Shown piece by piece: positions 56,562 to 64,000 of a stretch of DNA of 64,000 nt. The DNA lies in NCBI GenBank assembly GCA_018242765.1, contig JAFEBH010000011.1, positions 372,001 to 436,000 of the forward strand, given 5' to 3'. The position numbers and the translations under genes are program-made. Every line of letters starts with the position of its first letter. Positions within the stretch are counted from its first letter, which is position 1. A model generated the notes under the pieces. The model was not told the origin of the DNA. It worked only from the letters and a program-made list of their open reading frames with translations, and made no database searches. Origin of the DNA: Nitrospira sp. Lineage in GTDB: Bacteria; Nitrospirota; Nitrospiria; Nitrospirales; Nitrospiraceae.

Positions 56562-57707
56562 ATGACTATGTCTCCTAATGCGCTCTGCTTCGGCGACGAA
56601 TTTCCTGCGACAGGCGTGCCGTGTCTTGTCCAGATTGAAGCTCATGGACTCACGGTAACCCATGCTCCTGAACAGGATGGAGCTGGCAACCGTTCAGAGT
56701 CTGTGTGCTTTTCAGATGTATCCGTTTCAGCGGGCGGATTGGACCATGATCAGCTGGTGCTGCATTGGGGAGGAGCAGCGGGCCAGAGAACGCTGTATTT
56801 GAAGAATCCTGATGTGATTCGGGCCTTTCGACGCATGGCGCCGGATCACATGAGTCGTCCACTTGAACAGGCGGCAGAACAGGTCCGTCAAGTTCGGCAA
56901 CGTCATCGGGTCGTGTGGGGGCTCGTCAGCGGAACGGTCCTTGTGCTGGTACTGGGATTGTGGTTCGGCAGTGATCTGTTGGTCGAACTTGCCGTTAATC
57001 GCATTCCGGTCGAGTGGGAACAGAAGTTGGGTGAATCAGCCTACCGTGAGTTTCTTGCGGGGCAGGATGTGACGAAAGACGGGCCCGCAGTGGCTGCGGT
57101 CAAGGAGATGACACAGCGCCTAGCCAGTCAGGTGCCCAACAACCCCTATCGCTTCGAGGTCACTGTCGTGAAGAGCGACGTGGTGAATGCCTTTGCGCTG
57201 CCCGGTGGGTATGTCGTCGTATTCACGGGGTTGATGAAAAAGGCGGAGAGTCCGGAAGAAGTGGCGGGGGTTTTGGCTCATGAGTTGAACCATGTGCTCC
57301 AGCGGCATGGACTTGAACGGATCATCAAACAGCTGGGATTTGTGGCCGTCGTGTCGATCGTCCTGGGCAATCCACCGGGGCTGGGCGGGGTTATGAAACA
57401 GCTCGGGGTGGAATTGATGACGCTGAAGTTCGGCCGAGCTCAGGAGACCGAAGCGGATACCACCGGCCTTGATTTGCTGTATCGTGCAAAAATTAACCCC
57501 GAAGGGATGATCACGTTCTTCGAGCGACTGGCTGAGAAAGACGAAGGACGGGTCGAGTGGCTCTCCACCCATCCGATGAGCAGCGCCAGGGCCGATCATC
57601 TCAAAGCACGACTCGCGGCAATGCCGAAGCAGAAGACTGAGCCGTTCTCCTTTGAGTGGCCGAAGGTCCGAGAAGGATTGGGCGTGTCCTTGGGCTCTGC
57701 TCCGTGA
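56562..57707 (+). CDS. M48-family metalloprotease, membrane-anchored
   Basis: The 381-residue protein has an N-terminal soluble part of about 110 residues, one transmembrane helix (VWGLVSGTVLVLVLGLWFG) and an M48 protease domain with HELNH at 240-244 as zinc ligands and the third ligand in ETEADTTGLDLL; SGGYV-like FALPGGYVVVFTGL is also conserved. Such proteins (HtpX, BepA, Oma1-like) act in envelope quality control. ATG 56562 or 56568 starts it. Its stop overlaps the next gene. Confidence 0.88.
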   Translation: MTMSPNALCFGDEFPATGVPCLVQIEAHGLTVTHAPEQDGAGNRSESVCFSDVSVSAGGLDHDQLVLHWGGAAGQRTLYLKNPDVIRAFRRMAPDHMSRPLEQAAEQVRQVRQRHRVVWGLVSGTVLVLVLGLWFGSDLLVELAVNRIPVEWEQKLGESAYREFLAGQDVTKDGPAVAAVKEMTQRLASQVPNNPYRFEVTVVKSDVVNAFALPGGYVVVFTGLMKKAESPEEVAGVLAHELNHVLQRHGLERIIKQLGFVAVVSIVLGNPPGLGGVMKQLGVELMTLKFGRAQETEADTTGLDLLYRAKINPEGMITFFERLAEKDEGRVEWLSTHPMSSARADHLKARLAAMPKQKTEPFSFEWPKVREGLGVSLGSAP

Positions 57708-58204
57708 GCCGATCACGGCTCTTCCGTATCGGAGTCATCGCCGACACGCATGGCCTGTTCGACCCGGCAATCCAGCAGCATTTCCAACATGTCGATCATA
57801 TCGTGCATGCCGGTGATATCGGCAAGCCCACCGTCATCGATCACCTGAAGGACATCGCTCCAGTGACGGCGGTTTCCGGCAACGTAGACGAGTACGAGAA
57901 GAGCGGTTTTCCGACCGAGGCGTTGCTGAACTTGAATGGGTTCCGTATTGCGATTCGGCATGTCGTGTTTGAAGCAGGGAAGCTGAGCAAAGAAGGGAGA
58001 GCGTTTCTCGATCGTATGCGACCAGACATTTGTATCTTTGGTCATACTCACCAACCAAAGAACGAATGGCTCGGCGACACGCTGCTCTTCAACTCCGGCT
58101 CAGCTGGGCCGAAGCGATTTAAGCTGCCGAGGATGCTAGGAGTGATCACGATCGGGGCGCAGCTGTCGGCGAGACACATTCGCTTGAAAGATCGGATTGC
58201 ATGA
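57704..58204 (+). CDS. YfcE/MJ0936-type metallophosphoesterase
   Basis: The 166-residue protein has the two-metal phosphoesterase motifs IGVIADTHG, VHAGDIGK, SGNVDEYE and FGHTHQPKN. It starts at GTG 57704, overlapping the M48 stop by four bases, which implies coupling. The natural substrate of this family is often unclear; phosphodiesterase activity is expected. Confidence 0.9.
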   Translation: MSRSRLFRIGVIADTHGLFDPAIQQHFQHVDHIVHAGDIGKPTVIDHLKDIAPVTAVSGNVDEYEKSGFPTEALLNLNGFRIAIRHVVFEAGKLSKEGRAFLDRMRPDICIFGHTHQPKNEWLGDTLLFNSGSAGPKRFKLPRMLGVITIGAQLSARHIRLKDRIA

Positions 58205-58313
58205 TTTGCGATTTCTGATGAGACGAGATAGTGCCGAAATCTTGGATTGTGTTAGATGAGGACTTGCACGACGAATGAGACAACACGATTATTTTGATGA
58301 AAGGGGAAAAATC

Positions 58314-58904
58314 ATGGGCAGATTGGGTCAACGAACTATTGCTGCGATGGTGTTGCTGAGTGTGATGATCATGAGTACTGCATGCTATGGTCCGTTCAAT
58401 CTCACGAAGAATGTCTATCGCTGGAACAGTAATGTCAAAGGCAACGGTCAAGTCAACGACAAATGGATGAAGGAAATCGTATTCTTCGGCATGTTGATTG
58501 TCCCGGCCTATATGTTCTCCGCGTTACTGGATACCTTCATCTTCAATTCGATGCATTTTTGGACGGGTGAAAGCCCCATCAAGGAGTCCGATCTGGGTAG
58601 CGATGATACGAGGGTGGCCACGTTAGGAGAGACCACCATTCGATGGACTGCTTCAAGCGATGGTGCAGTTGTGACCTACGAGCGTCATGGCATCGTCGAA
58701 CGCCGTGCCACGATCGTCGCCAGTGCGACGGGCTATCGCCTGATTGACGAACATGGGAATCTTCTCTCGGAAGCGGAGTATGCGGCCGATGGGAGTGTGC
58801 GTCTGCTGAACGGTGAATGCCAGGTTGTGAAGGAATTGAGTCAGGAGCAGCTGAGAACAATCGCCGGGGATCGGGTTGCACTGTTTGCTGAAGTAGGAAG
58901 GTAA
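58314..58904 (+). CDS. DUF3332-like lipoprotein
   Basis: The 196-residue protein starts at ATG 58314 after GAAAGGGG. It has a lipoprotein signal ending MSTAC (lipid Cys in STACYG), a second hydrophobic segment (IVFFGMLIVPAYMFSALLDTFIFNSMHFWTG split over residues 49-80) and a C-terminal beta-rich part. The NxxxRWN and FNSMHFWTG pattern matches the DUF3332 family. Function unknown; envelope location expected. Confidence 0.75.
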   Translation: MGRLGQRTIAAMVLLSVMIMSTACYGPFNLTKNVYRWNSNVKGNGQVNDKWMKEIVFFGMLIVPAYMFSALLDTFIFNSMHFWTGESPIKESDLGSDDTRVATLGETTIRWTASSDGAVVTYERHGIVERRATIVASATGYRLIDEHGNLLSEAEYAADGSVRLLNGECQVVKELSQEQLRTIAGDRVALFAEVGR

Positions 58905-58916
58905 CGTCTTGTTGGT

Positions 58917-58953
58917 GTCAGTCTGATGCCGGTTAGACCGGCATCAGACTGAC
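58917..58953. terminator. Bidirectional terminator-like hairpin
   Basis: Arms of 17 bases (58917-58933 and 58937-58953, GTCAGTCTGATGCCGGT and its complement) are perfect with a TAG loop. It lies between the convergent DUF3332 and beta-barrel genes. Confidence 0.8.
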
Positions 58954-58961
58954 GCGGAGCT

Positions 58962-59645
58962 TTAAAAGCGTAGGCCAACCCCAAGTAGTCCATAGTGAGT
59001 GCGAAAATCGGCAGCCAGTCCTTCCCAGTGATAGTTTGACGACAGATACCGGTACTCACCGAATAAAAAGAACGCCATATCTCGCTGCTTATTGAACAGG
59101 GTGAGTTGTGGTTTCAGCACGACTTGTGCTCCACCGAGAAACTGATGCGTGAAGGCACGGGCTGAGTCAAAATCCTTATCGTCGCGTCCTGCGATGTTCG
59201 GATTAAGGAGCGTGCCGTGAGACCATCCGATGCCAGCACCGATGTATGGGCGAAGCCGTTCTCCCGGATAGCGGAGGATCAGGTTGAACGTTGTATTGAT
59301 CATCAGCATGTCCGAACGTCCCGTTTCATTCTTGCGTCCATTCGCAATGTTGGGAAAGGACAGGGCTGTGTCATGAATGTTGGAGTCCATCTCGAGGCCC
59401 ACGATTCGTTTCAGAACGGCTGGAAAGACTCCAATTTTGAACCCCGCTCCAAAGCCCTGCTGAGCTGAGGCAGAAACGCTTGTTCCTTGGTTGAATAGAT
59501 CCTGATTTCCGGGCAACGTGCCCAGTGTGTATCCACTCAATTCAATATCTCCAAATTCGGCTGGGAACGCGACGTCGGTAAGGCTTGGACAGCAAGACAG
59601 TAAACTCAGTAGCAGGGCGGATCGCACCAGGGAGTCGAGTCCCAT
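58962..59645 (-). CDS. Outer-membrane beta-barrel protein
   Basis: The 227-residue protein has a signal peptide (SALLLSLLSCCPSLTDVAFPA) and barrel strands with a terminal Phe (THYGLLGVGLRF), as needed for BAM recognition. Strands include GFGAGFKIGVFP, INTTFNLILRYPG, RPYIGAGIGWSHG and MAFFLFGEYRYLSSNYHW. The plan resembles small OmpW/OmpA-like barrels. Function unknown. Confidence 0.78.
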   Translation of the reverse strand: MGLDSLVRSALLLSLLSCCPSLTDVAFPAEFGDIELSGYTLGTLPGNQDLFNQGTSVSASAQQGFGAGFKIGVFPAVLKRIVGLEMDSNIHDTALSFPNIANGRKNETGRSDMLMINTTFNLILRYPGERLRPYIGAGIGWSHGTLLNPNIAGRDDKDFDSARAFTHQFLGGAQVVLKPQLTLFNKQRDMAFFLFGEYRYLSSNYHWEGLAADFRTHYGLLGVGLRF

Positions 59646-59675
59646 GGTTCAACAAGAGCCTGAAGGCAAGAAAAT

Positions 59676-59712
59676 GAAAGGGCCTTCCGGACATCATCCT
59701 GAAGGCCCTTTC
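59676..59712 (-). terminator. Terminator of the TRL-like lipoprotein gene
   Basis: GAAAGGGCCTTC (59676-59687) and GAAGGCCCTTTC (59701-59712) form a 12-base stem. Read on the minus strand it is followed by a T-rich run (TTTTCTT), 24 bases after the stop. Confidence 0.8.
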
Positions 59713-59735
59713 TTCTATTCGGGTACTGCAGTCGC

Positions 59736-60056
59736 CTAGTTACCGCGAACGATCGTGCACCACTCACCGATAATGCCAAGAATGTTCTTGGCTGAGTGGT
59801 CGACAACCGCAACGGTGGTGATACCACCAGCCGCTTTTGCTGCTGAGACGCTTGCATCACCGGTAGCAACCCAACCCAGGATCGACTGGCCGCAGGCCTT
59901 ACCCTCTTTGGAGGCTCCTGATGCGTCGGTGGCTGTATCGCCGTACTTCGCTTCGGTGTAAATCGTGCCTAACATCGGAGACGCAACAATCATACAACCC
60001 GACGTGCTGAGTCCGATGAGGACTGCAAGAGTAAGTAGAAGGCTCGTCCGCTTCAT
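59736..60056 (-). CDS. TRL-like family lipoprotein
   Basis: The 106-residue protein starts at ATG 60056 after AGGAGG. It has a lipoprotein signal (lipobox LSTSGC), then the TRL pattern GKACGQSILGWVATGDASVSAA, KAAGGITTVAVVDHS, ILGIIGEWCTIVRG. TRL-like proteins are small periplasmic lipoproteins of unknown role. It has its own promoter and terminator. Confidence 0.82.
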   Translation of the reverse strand: MKRTSLLLTLAVLIGLSTSGCMIVASPMLGTIYTEAKYGDTATDASGASKEGKACGQSILGWVATGDASVSAAKAAGGITTVAVVDHSAKNILGIIGEWCTIVRGN

Positions 60057-60129
60057 GAATCCTCCTTGTGGATGAAGTTTTATAAACCCCTGTGATCTGC
60101 CTAGGTACTCTAAGCGTTCACCGAGTCGG

Positions 60130-60158
60130 AGTATAGTCAAATGCGTGAGAGTCGTCAA
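60130..60158 (-). promoter_or_regulatory. Sigma-70 promoter of the TRL-like gene
   Basis: On the minus strand TTGACG (60158-60153), a 17-base spacer and TATACT (60135-60130) form a near-consensus promoter about 75 bases before the start codon. Confidence 0.75.
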
Positions 60159-60296
60159 TGTGAAACTTGATCCGGACGATGTCGTGTCGTGCATGGAGAG
60201 GAAGGCGAATATAATCATTTGTACTCATTGTGCGAGGTGGATTTGCTCGCACGTCACCGACATGATATGAGTGAGAAAACGAAAGTGAGGGTGTCG

Positions 60297-60722
60297 ATGC
60301 TATTACAAATCGGTTTTATTCAGAAGTGTTCTCGGATACTCGCGATCCTTGTCTGTGCGGCCTATCTGTCAGGATGTTCTTTTTTCGGCGGGTCATCGCA
60401 GAACTTCGCGGTCAGTTCAGATCCGATGGGTGCTACGGTGCGGATCAATGGTCAACAGGTTGGTGTCACGCCGCTCCAATATCAGGTTTCTCGAAGAGGG
60501 GATCTGTTGATTGAAGTAGAAAAAACAGGTTACAGGAGCCAATTTCGACAAACCTCGAGAAAGCTGAGTTCTTTAGGAATTGCAGATGTCATAGGCGGAG
60601 CCTTTCTTTTGCTTCCGCTTATTGGTCTTGTCGCGCCAGGGGCATGGGAGCAGGACCCTGCTGCGATGGGGTTCTCTCTCGAACCTGCCGCAGCATCGTC
60701 GACTTCCACGCCCGCTCCCTGA
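60297..60722 (+). CDS. PEGA-domain lipoprotein
   Basis: The 141-residue protein from ATG 60297 has a lipoprotein signal (LAILVCAAYLSGC), then a PEGA-like domain: VSSDPMGATVRINGQQVGVTPLQYQVSRRG. A hydrophobic segment GGAFLLLPLIGLVAPGAW follows and the tail is Ala/Ser/Thr/Pro rich. PEGA domains occur in surface and S-layer-associated proteins. ATG 60267 is an alternative start. Confidence 0.72.
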   Translation: MLLQIGFIQKCSRILAILVCAAYLSGCSFFGGSSQNFAVSSDPMGATVRINGQQVGVTPLQYQVSRRGDLLIEVEKTGYRSQFRQTSRKLSSLGIADVIGGAFLLLPLIGLVAPGAWEQDPAAMGFSLEPAAASSTSTPAP

Positions 60723-61086
60723 AGCTGGCGGGATGTGCTGATCCTTTTACCGGAGAATTTACGGCATGCCCGCAAGGTGCAATCCGGTAAATTCATAGTA
60801 GAGGCCTTTGTGCATCTGCCGGTTCATCGCTCAGATTTTCACTCTGAGCTTGGGTGGGGTATTTTGCTATTACGTCACCCACCCTTCGCATGCTCTGCAG
60901 AGAGCAGAAAAATCGTCAAGCTGATCCTCGATTACTCACGATCAAGACTCCTTGGTCACTCTGTGTGGGTGAACGCTGTAAGTGAAAATTTTTTGTAAAC
61001 ATTGGAGTCGAACTCAGCTATACTCTGCGGTGTTTCGACGATGGTGCGGGTACTTAACCACTTTACTAACTACCGGAGGAGGACTT
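60723..61086. other. Gap of 364 bp with two hairpins
   Basis: TTTACCGG (60746-60753) / CCGGTAAA (60784-60791) form an inverted repeat just after the PEGA gene. GGGTGGG (60852-60858) / CCCACCC (60878-60884) form another. The frame at 60735-60998 has no binding site and is not called. A TATACT hexamer near 61020 may be the -10 of the next gene, without a good -35. Confidence 0.5.
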
Positions 61087-61596
61087 ATGTCGAAGAAAGT
61101 ACTCTTATTGGCTGTTGCGATCCTGTTTGGTAGCCAGGCGGGGTTGGCAATGGCAGCAAATCCAGACACTGGTCCGGGCTGTGGGTTGGGGAAATTGGCT
61201 TGGAGTGATTACAAGGGCCAGAAGGAGATTGCGCCACAGGTGATGATGGCTACCACGAACGGAACATTCGGCAGTCAGACATTCGGTATCAGCACCGGCA
61301 CTTCCGGGTGTACAAACGATGGCAAGATCTTGGGTGAGCACAAGACAACGATGTTTGCATCGTTGAATTTCGATGCCCTCACGGCTGAAATGGCTCAAGG
61401 ACAGGGAGAACACCTGGCCTCGCTGGCAACGCTGATGGGTGTGCCGGCAGAGCGTCATGCAGAGTTCTTTGCCATGACCCAGGAACGGTATACGTCTCTC
61501 GTTCAGGCTGGCGAAGCGTCTCCAGTCGCGCTCGTGAAGTCCCTCAACGATGCAATCGCGGGCCATCCGGTCCTCGCACAGGCATCGCTACGTTAA
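61087..61596 (+). CDS. DUF3015-family periplasmic protein
   Basis: The 169-residue protein starts at ATG 61087 after GGAGGAGG. It has a signal peptide (KKVLLLAVAILFGSQAGLAMAAN), then the family pattern PDTGPGCGLGKLAW, GTFGSQTFGISTGTSGC and a helical C-terminus. Two Cys (in GPGCG and GTSGC) may form a disulfide. Function unknown. A terminator follows and then the DUF4105 gene. Confidence 0.82.
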   Translation: MSKKVLLLAVAILFGSQAGLAMAANPDTGPGCGLGKLAWSDYKGQKEIAPQVMMATTNGTFGSQTFGISTGTSGCTNDGKILGEHKTTMFASLNFDALTAEMAQGQGEHLASLATLMGVPAERHAEFFAMTQERYTSLVQAGEASPVALVKSLNDAIAGHPVLAQASLR

Positions 61597-61605
61597 GCTA
61601 GTACG

Positions 61606-61634
61606 AGGGCCCTGGCAGAAATGCCGGGGCCCTT
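61606..61634 (+). terminator. Terminator after the DUF3015 gene
   Basis: AGGGCCCTGGCA and TGCCGGGGCCCTT form a strong GC stem around GAAA, followed by ATT. It lies 10 bases after the stop, inside the short gap before the next gene, so it may only attenuate. Confidence 0.75.
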
Positions 61635-61652
61635 ATTGCCTCTGTTTACACC

Positions 61653-63560
61653 GTGTTGGTTCTACTCGTTGGGTTTCTAGCCTGTCTGGTCGCTCCTCTT
61701 TCCTCTGCGGCACAGGAAGCTGATCAAGAGCTTTATTCCAAACAGCTCATCCACCAGGCTGAAGGAGCCCGGCTCGCAGACCATCGTGAATGGCAGCTGT
61801 TATTGCACTATCGGAAGAATCTCTTTGGTGGCTACGAGAGCGAGCAGGACGATCCTGGTTTTTTCTTATCGCCCAAAGGAAAGACGGATCCTGCCGCTGA
61901 GCTTGCGGCGACACTTGCGCAATTCTTTTCCGCTGATCTGGTTGGTCGCTCAAAGCAGTCTGCACAATGTGCGTTCGTTGCACGGTACCACTGGCTCAAG
62001 GAACAATTGCGGTTTGACCCGGCTCGACTCCCACCGATGGCTTGTGAGCGGTTTGATCGATGGTACAAAGATTTTGAGGTGCAATCGATCTCCCTGATCT
62101 TCCCGTCAGCTTTTCTGAACAATCCGGCGTCCATGTTCGGCCATACCCTGTTTCGTGTTGATCAGGCCGGACAAACGGAACAAACGCGGATCCTTGCCTA
62201 TACAATAAACTACGCGGCAGACGTCCCTCCCAACGCTGGTATTGCCTATCCGATACGAGGCATTTTCGGCAGTTACAAAGGATACTTTTCGACGATCCCT
62301 TATTATCTTAAGGTTCAGCAATATCGAGACATCGAAAACCGTGATATCTGGGAATATAGGCTGAATCTCACGGAAAACCAAATACGGCGCTTCCTGATGC
62401 ATGCGTGGGAACTGGGAAACGCCTACTTTGACTATTTTTTCTTCAAGGAGAATTGTTCGTATCATATTCTCGCGCTCTTGGACTATGCCAACCCTGAATT
62501 ACACATGACCGATGAGTTCATAGGGTGGACTGTTCCGGCCGATACGATTCGATTGGTCGTGTCAAAACCTGGCCTGGTGTCTGATATCACCTATCGGCCA
62601 TCTCGTAGTACTGTAATCAAACGGAAGCGTGAAGCATTGTCTGCGGAGGAACGAGATCTGGCGAATCGGATGACACAGGATATTGAGGAGCTGAGCTCAC
62701 CGGCATTCACGGGATTACTCCCTGCCAAACAAGCCTTTCTGCTCGATTTAGCATCAGACTATCTGCGCTATCGGATTGAGACGGCCAATTCTCCAAAGCC
62801 GGAATGGAAGGAACGGAACAGAGTTGTGTTGGCTACTCGCAGTCAGCTCCGCATCCCATCCAAGGACTTCTTGGTGCGCCCTTTTGCGAAGCAGCCTGAA
62901 CTTGGACATAAGATGCACCGAGTTTCGATCGGAGGAGGTTGGCGTAATAACGACACCTTTGAAGAAGCGACCTTTCGCGGCGGTTATCATGACTTGCTCG
63001 ATCCGGAGGTTGGGTATACGCCGGACGCGCAGATTGAACTGGCTTCGATTACGGTGCGGCACTACAATCGAGCAGATCAGACCAGGGTAGAACGGGCGAC
63101 GTTGCTCAACCTTCTCTCCCTTTCCCCGATCGATTCCGTTTTTCACGCCCCCTCCTGGAAGCTCAACCTTGGGATGAATACCATCCGGCATAACGAGTGT
63201 CGGCTCTGCAGCAACGGCATCTTCAGCGGCGGGATCGGAGGGGCAAAAGAATTGCGATTGCTCAATCGTGAAGTCTTGTTTGCTTTTGCGGAAACCGAAG
63301 TAAGCGTCAGCAAGGCCTATGATGAAATGCATCGAATCGGCGGAGGCGGAACAGTCGGCATACTGGCTGATATGACCGAGCGTTGGAAAATTATGGCAAC
63401 GGGGTCATATCTAAAATTTCCCTTGGGTGACAAGTCAGACGATTTTCGGTGGTACGTCGGATCACGATTCACGCTGGTGCAGAATTGGGCGGTCAGGCTG
63501 GAATACAACCATCGTGATCGGGATAATGATGTCCTCTTCAGCGTCCAGGCCTATTTTTGA
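61653..63560 (+). CDS. DUF4105 (Lnb N-terminal periplasmic domain) protein
   Basis: The 635-residue protein starts at GTG 61653 with a signal peptide (LVLLVGFLACLVAPLSSAAQE). The DUF4105 core is recognised from SLIFPSAFLNNPASMFGHTLFRVD, LAYTINYAADVP and FFKENCSYHILALLDYANP with conserved His and Cys resembling a papain-like arrangement. The last 200 residues are beta-rich and end QAYF, which suggests a barrel or outer-membrane part. It is related to the domain in Chlamydia Lnb-type lipoprotein acyltransferases. The substrate is unknown. Confidence 0.82.
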   Translation: MLVLLVGFLACLVAPLSSAAQEADQELYSKQLIHQAEGARLADHREWQLLLHYRKNLFGGYESEQDDPGFFLSPKGKTDPAAELAATLAQFFSADLVGRSKQSAQCAFVARYHWLKEQLRFDPARLPPMACERFDRWYKDFEVQSISLIFPSAFLNNPASMFGHTLFRVDQAGQTEQTRILAYTINYAADVPPNAGIAYPIRGIFGSYKGYFSTIPYYLKVQQYRDIENRDIWEYRLNLTENQIRRFLMHAWELGNAYFDYFFFKENCSYHILALLDYANPELHMTDEFIGWTVPADTIRLVVSKPGLVSDITYRPSRSTVIKRKREALSAEERDLANRMTQDIEELSSPAFTGLLPAKQAFLLDLASDYLRYRIETANSPKPEWKERNRVVLATRSQLRIPSKDFLVRPFAKQPELGHKMHRVSIGGGWRNNDTFEEATFRGGYHDLLDPEVGYTPDAQIELASITVRHYNRADQTRVERATLLNLLSLSPIDSVFHAPSWKLNLGMNTIRHNECRLCSNGIFSGGIGGAKELRLLNREVLFAFAETEVSVSKAYDEMHRIGGGGTVGILADMTERWKIMATGSYLKFPLGDKSDDFRWYVGSRFTLVQNWAVRLEYNHRDRDNDVLFSVQAYF

Positions 63561-63584
63561 GTGCGAGATGGTCCTGCGGGGGAA

Positions 63585-63839
63585 CTAGTACTTGATTCGC
63601 TTGAGGTGGAATCGAGAGAAGGCGTCTGACTCGAGCGTGGGGTGGGGTGTTTTCGTCCTTGGCTGGTTAAAATCAACGTCGATCTCCTCTTTGCTCGCTC
63701 CAAGCTTGATGTGCTCGAAATCCGCTTCCTTATTCCCAACCATGGCCATCATGACCGAGCACCCAGAGAGAGTCAGCAGCACATACAGGGTCAGCAGCAC
63801 AAACAGTCCACAGAGTAGGCTGGAAAAGGCTTTGAGCAT
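63585..63839 (-). CDS. Small lipoprotein
   Basis: The 84-residue protein starts at ATG 63839 after GGAGGATG. It has a lipoprotein signal (LLTLYVLLTLSGC, lipid Cys in LSGC) and a charged C-terminal domain with HIKLGASKEEIDVDFNQPRT. It is convergent with the DUF4105 gene. I do not recognise the family; the GASKEE start of the mature domain recalls small BamE-like folds but this is weak. Confidence 0.7.
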   Translation of the reverse strand: MLKAFSSLLCGLFVLLTLYVLLTLSGCSVMMAMVGNKEADFEHIKLGASKEEIDVDFNQPRTKTPHPTLESDAFSRFHLKRIKY

Positions 63840-64000
63840 CTCACATCCTCCACGGAGCGGGGTACGTTGCAAGCCCTTTGTCGAATGAGCTATAGCGCGG
63901 TTTAGAAAATGAGACAAGCAAACCGTCATTTTTTTCATGCGTTGGAGGTAGCTGGCCCTGGTGGGTCTAGTGCTTCCTTCTCTGCGTCGGTTCCGGTATC
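63840..64000. other. Window end, no gene called
   Basis: The last 161 bases hold the binding site and probable promoter area of the small lipoprotein. No frame can be supported to the edge. Confidence 0.5.

Noticed and set aside
60735..60998. 87-residue frame after the PEGA gene
   Set aside because: No binding site; it crosses two inverted repeats.

Overview
The window reads as a chromosomal piece of a Nitrospira-like (phylum Nitrospirota) chemolithoautotroph. The main reason is a reductive TCA cycle gene island: a five-subunit 2-oxoacid:ferredoxin oxidoreductase (21.1-25.2 kb) and an apparently single transcription unit with both ATP-citrate lyase subunits, aconitase, monomeric isocitrate dehydrogenase, a two-subunit soluble-type fumarate reductase and succinyl-CoA synthetase (30.3-42.8 kb). 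The taxonomic name is an inference from gene content, not from a database search.

Layout. 0-1.4 kb: a decayed IS1380-type transposase, a doubtful small secreted protein and a 38-bp perfect palindrome. 1.5-9.8 kb: a housekeeping run on the + strand, rpsF-ssb-rpsR-yceD-rpmF-plsX-fabH-fabD-fabG-acpP-fabF-rnc, joining ribosomal protein genes to type II fatty acid synthesis. 9.8-13 kb: a membrane-anchored cyclophilin, a PilZ protein, and a minus-strand pair (NHL-type secreted protein and a cysteine-cluster protein). 13.2-20.7 kb: folD-metF-panB, then on the minus strand apaH, a large hybrid histidine kinase, queF and a MetV-like protein. 21-25 kb: the ferredoxin oxidoreductase. 25.3-30.1 kb: small proteins, an Rsm22-type methyltransferase, a second methyltransferase, a dual-specificity phosphatase and mutM. 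30.3-42.8 kb: the rTCA operon. 43.3-46.8 kb: three tandem paralogous outer-membrane proteins. 47-53.9 kb: PilZ, an orphan secretin and a divergent 1367-residue TPR/disordered/transmembrane protein. 54.2-63.9 kb: a Tat-exported amidohydrolase, an AIM24 protein, an M48 protease, a phosphoesterase and a string of envelope proteins and lipoproteins (DUF3332, beta-barrel, TRL-like, PEGA, DUF3015, DUF4105).

How it fits together. The ferredoxin oxidoreductase fixes CO2 onto an acyl-CoA using reduced ferredoxin; isocitrate dehydrogenase (run in the carboxylating direction), aconitase and ATP-citrate lyase turn 2-oxoglutarate into acetyl-CoA and oxaloacetate; fumarate reductase and succinyl-CoA synthetase supply succinyl-CoA. 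Acetyl-CoA then feeds the fab cluster at the left. FolD and MetF, with the separate MetV-like protein, supply one-carbon units.

The less ordinary content lies between and beside these genes. Several families of hairpin-forming repeats sit in intergenic gaps; one shows compensatory base changes between copies. The fumarate reductase flavoprotein has Asn in place of the FAD-linking His. The tandem outer-membrane proteins carry vicinal cysteine pairs. The secretin/TPR-giant pair has an unfamiliar architecture. No tRNA, rRNA, CRISPR array or intact insertion sequence was seen.
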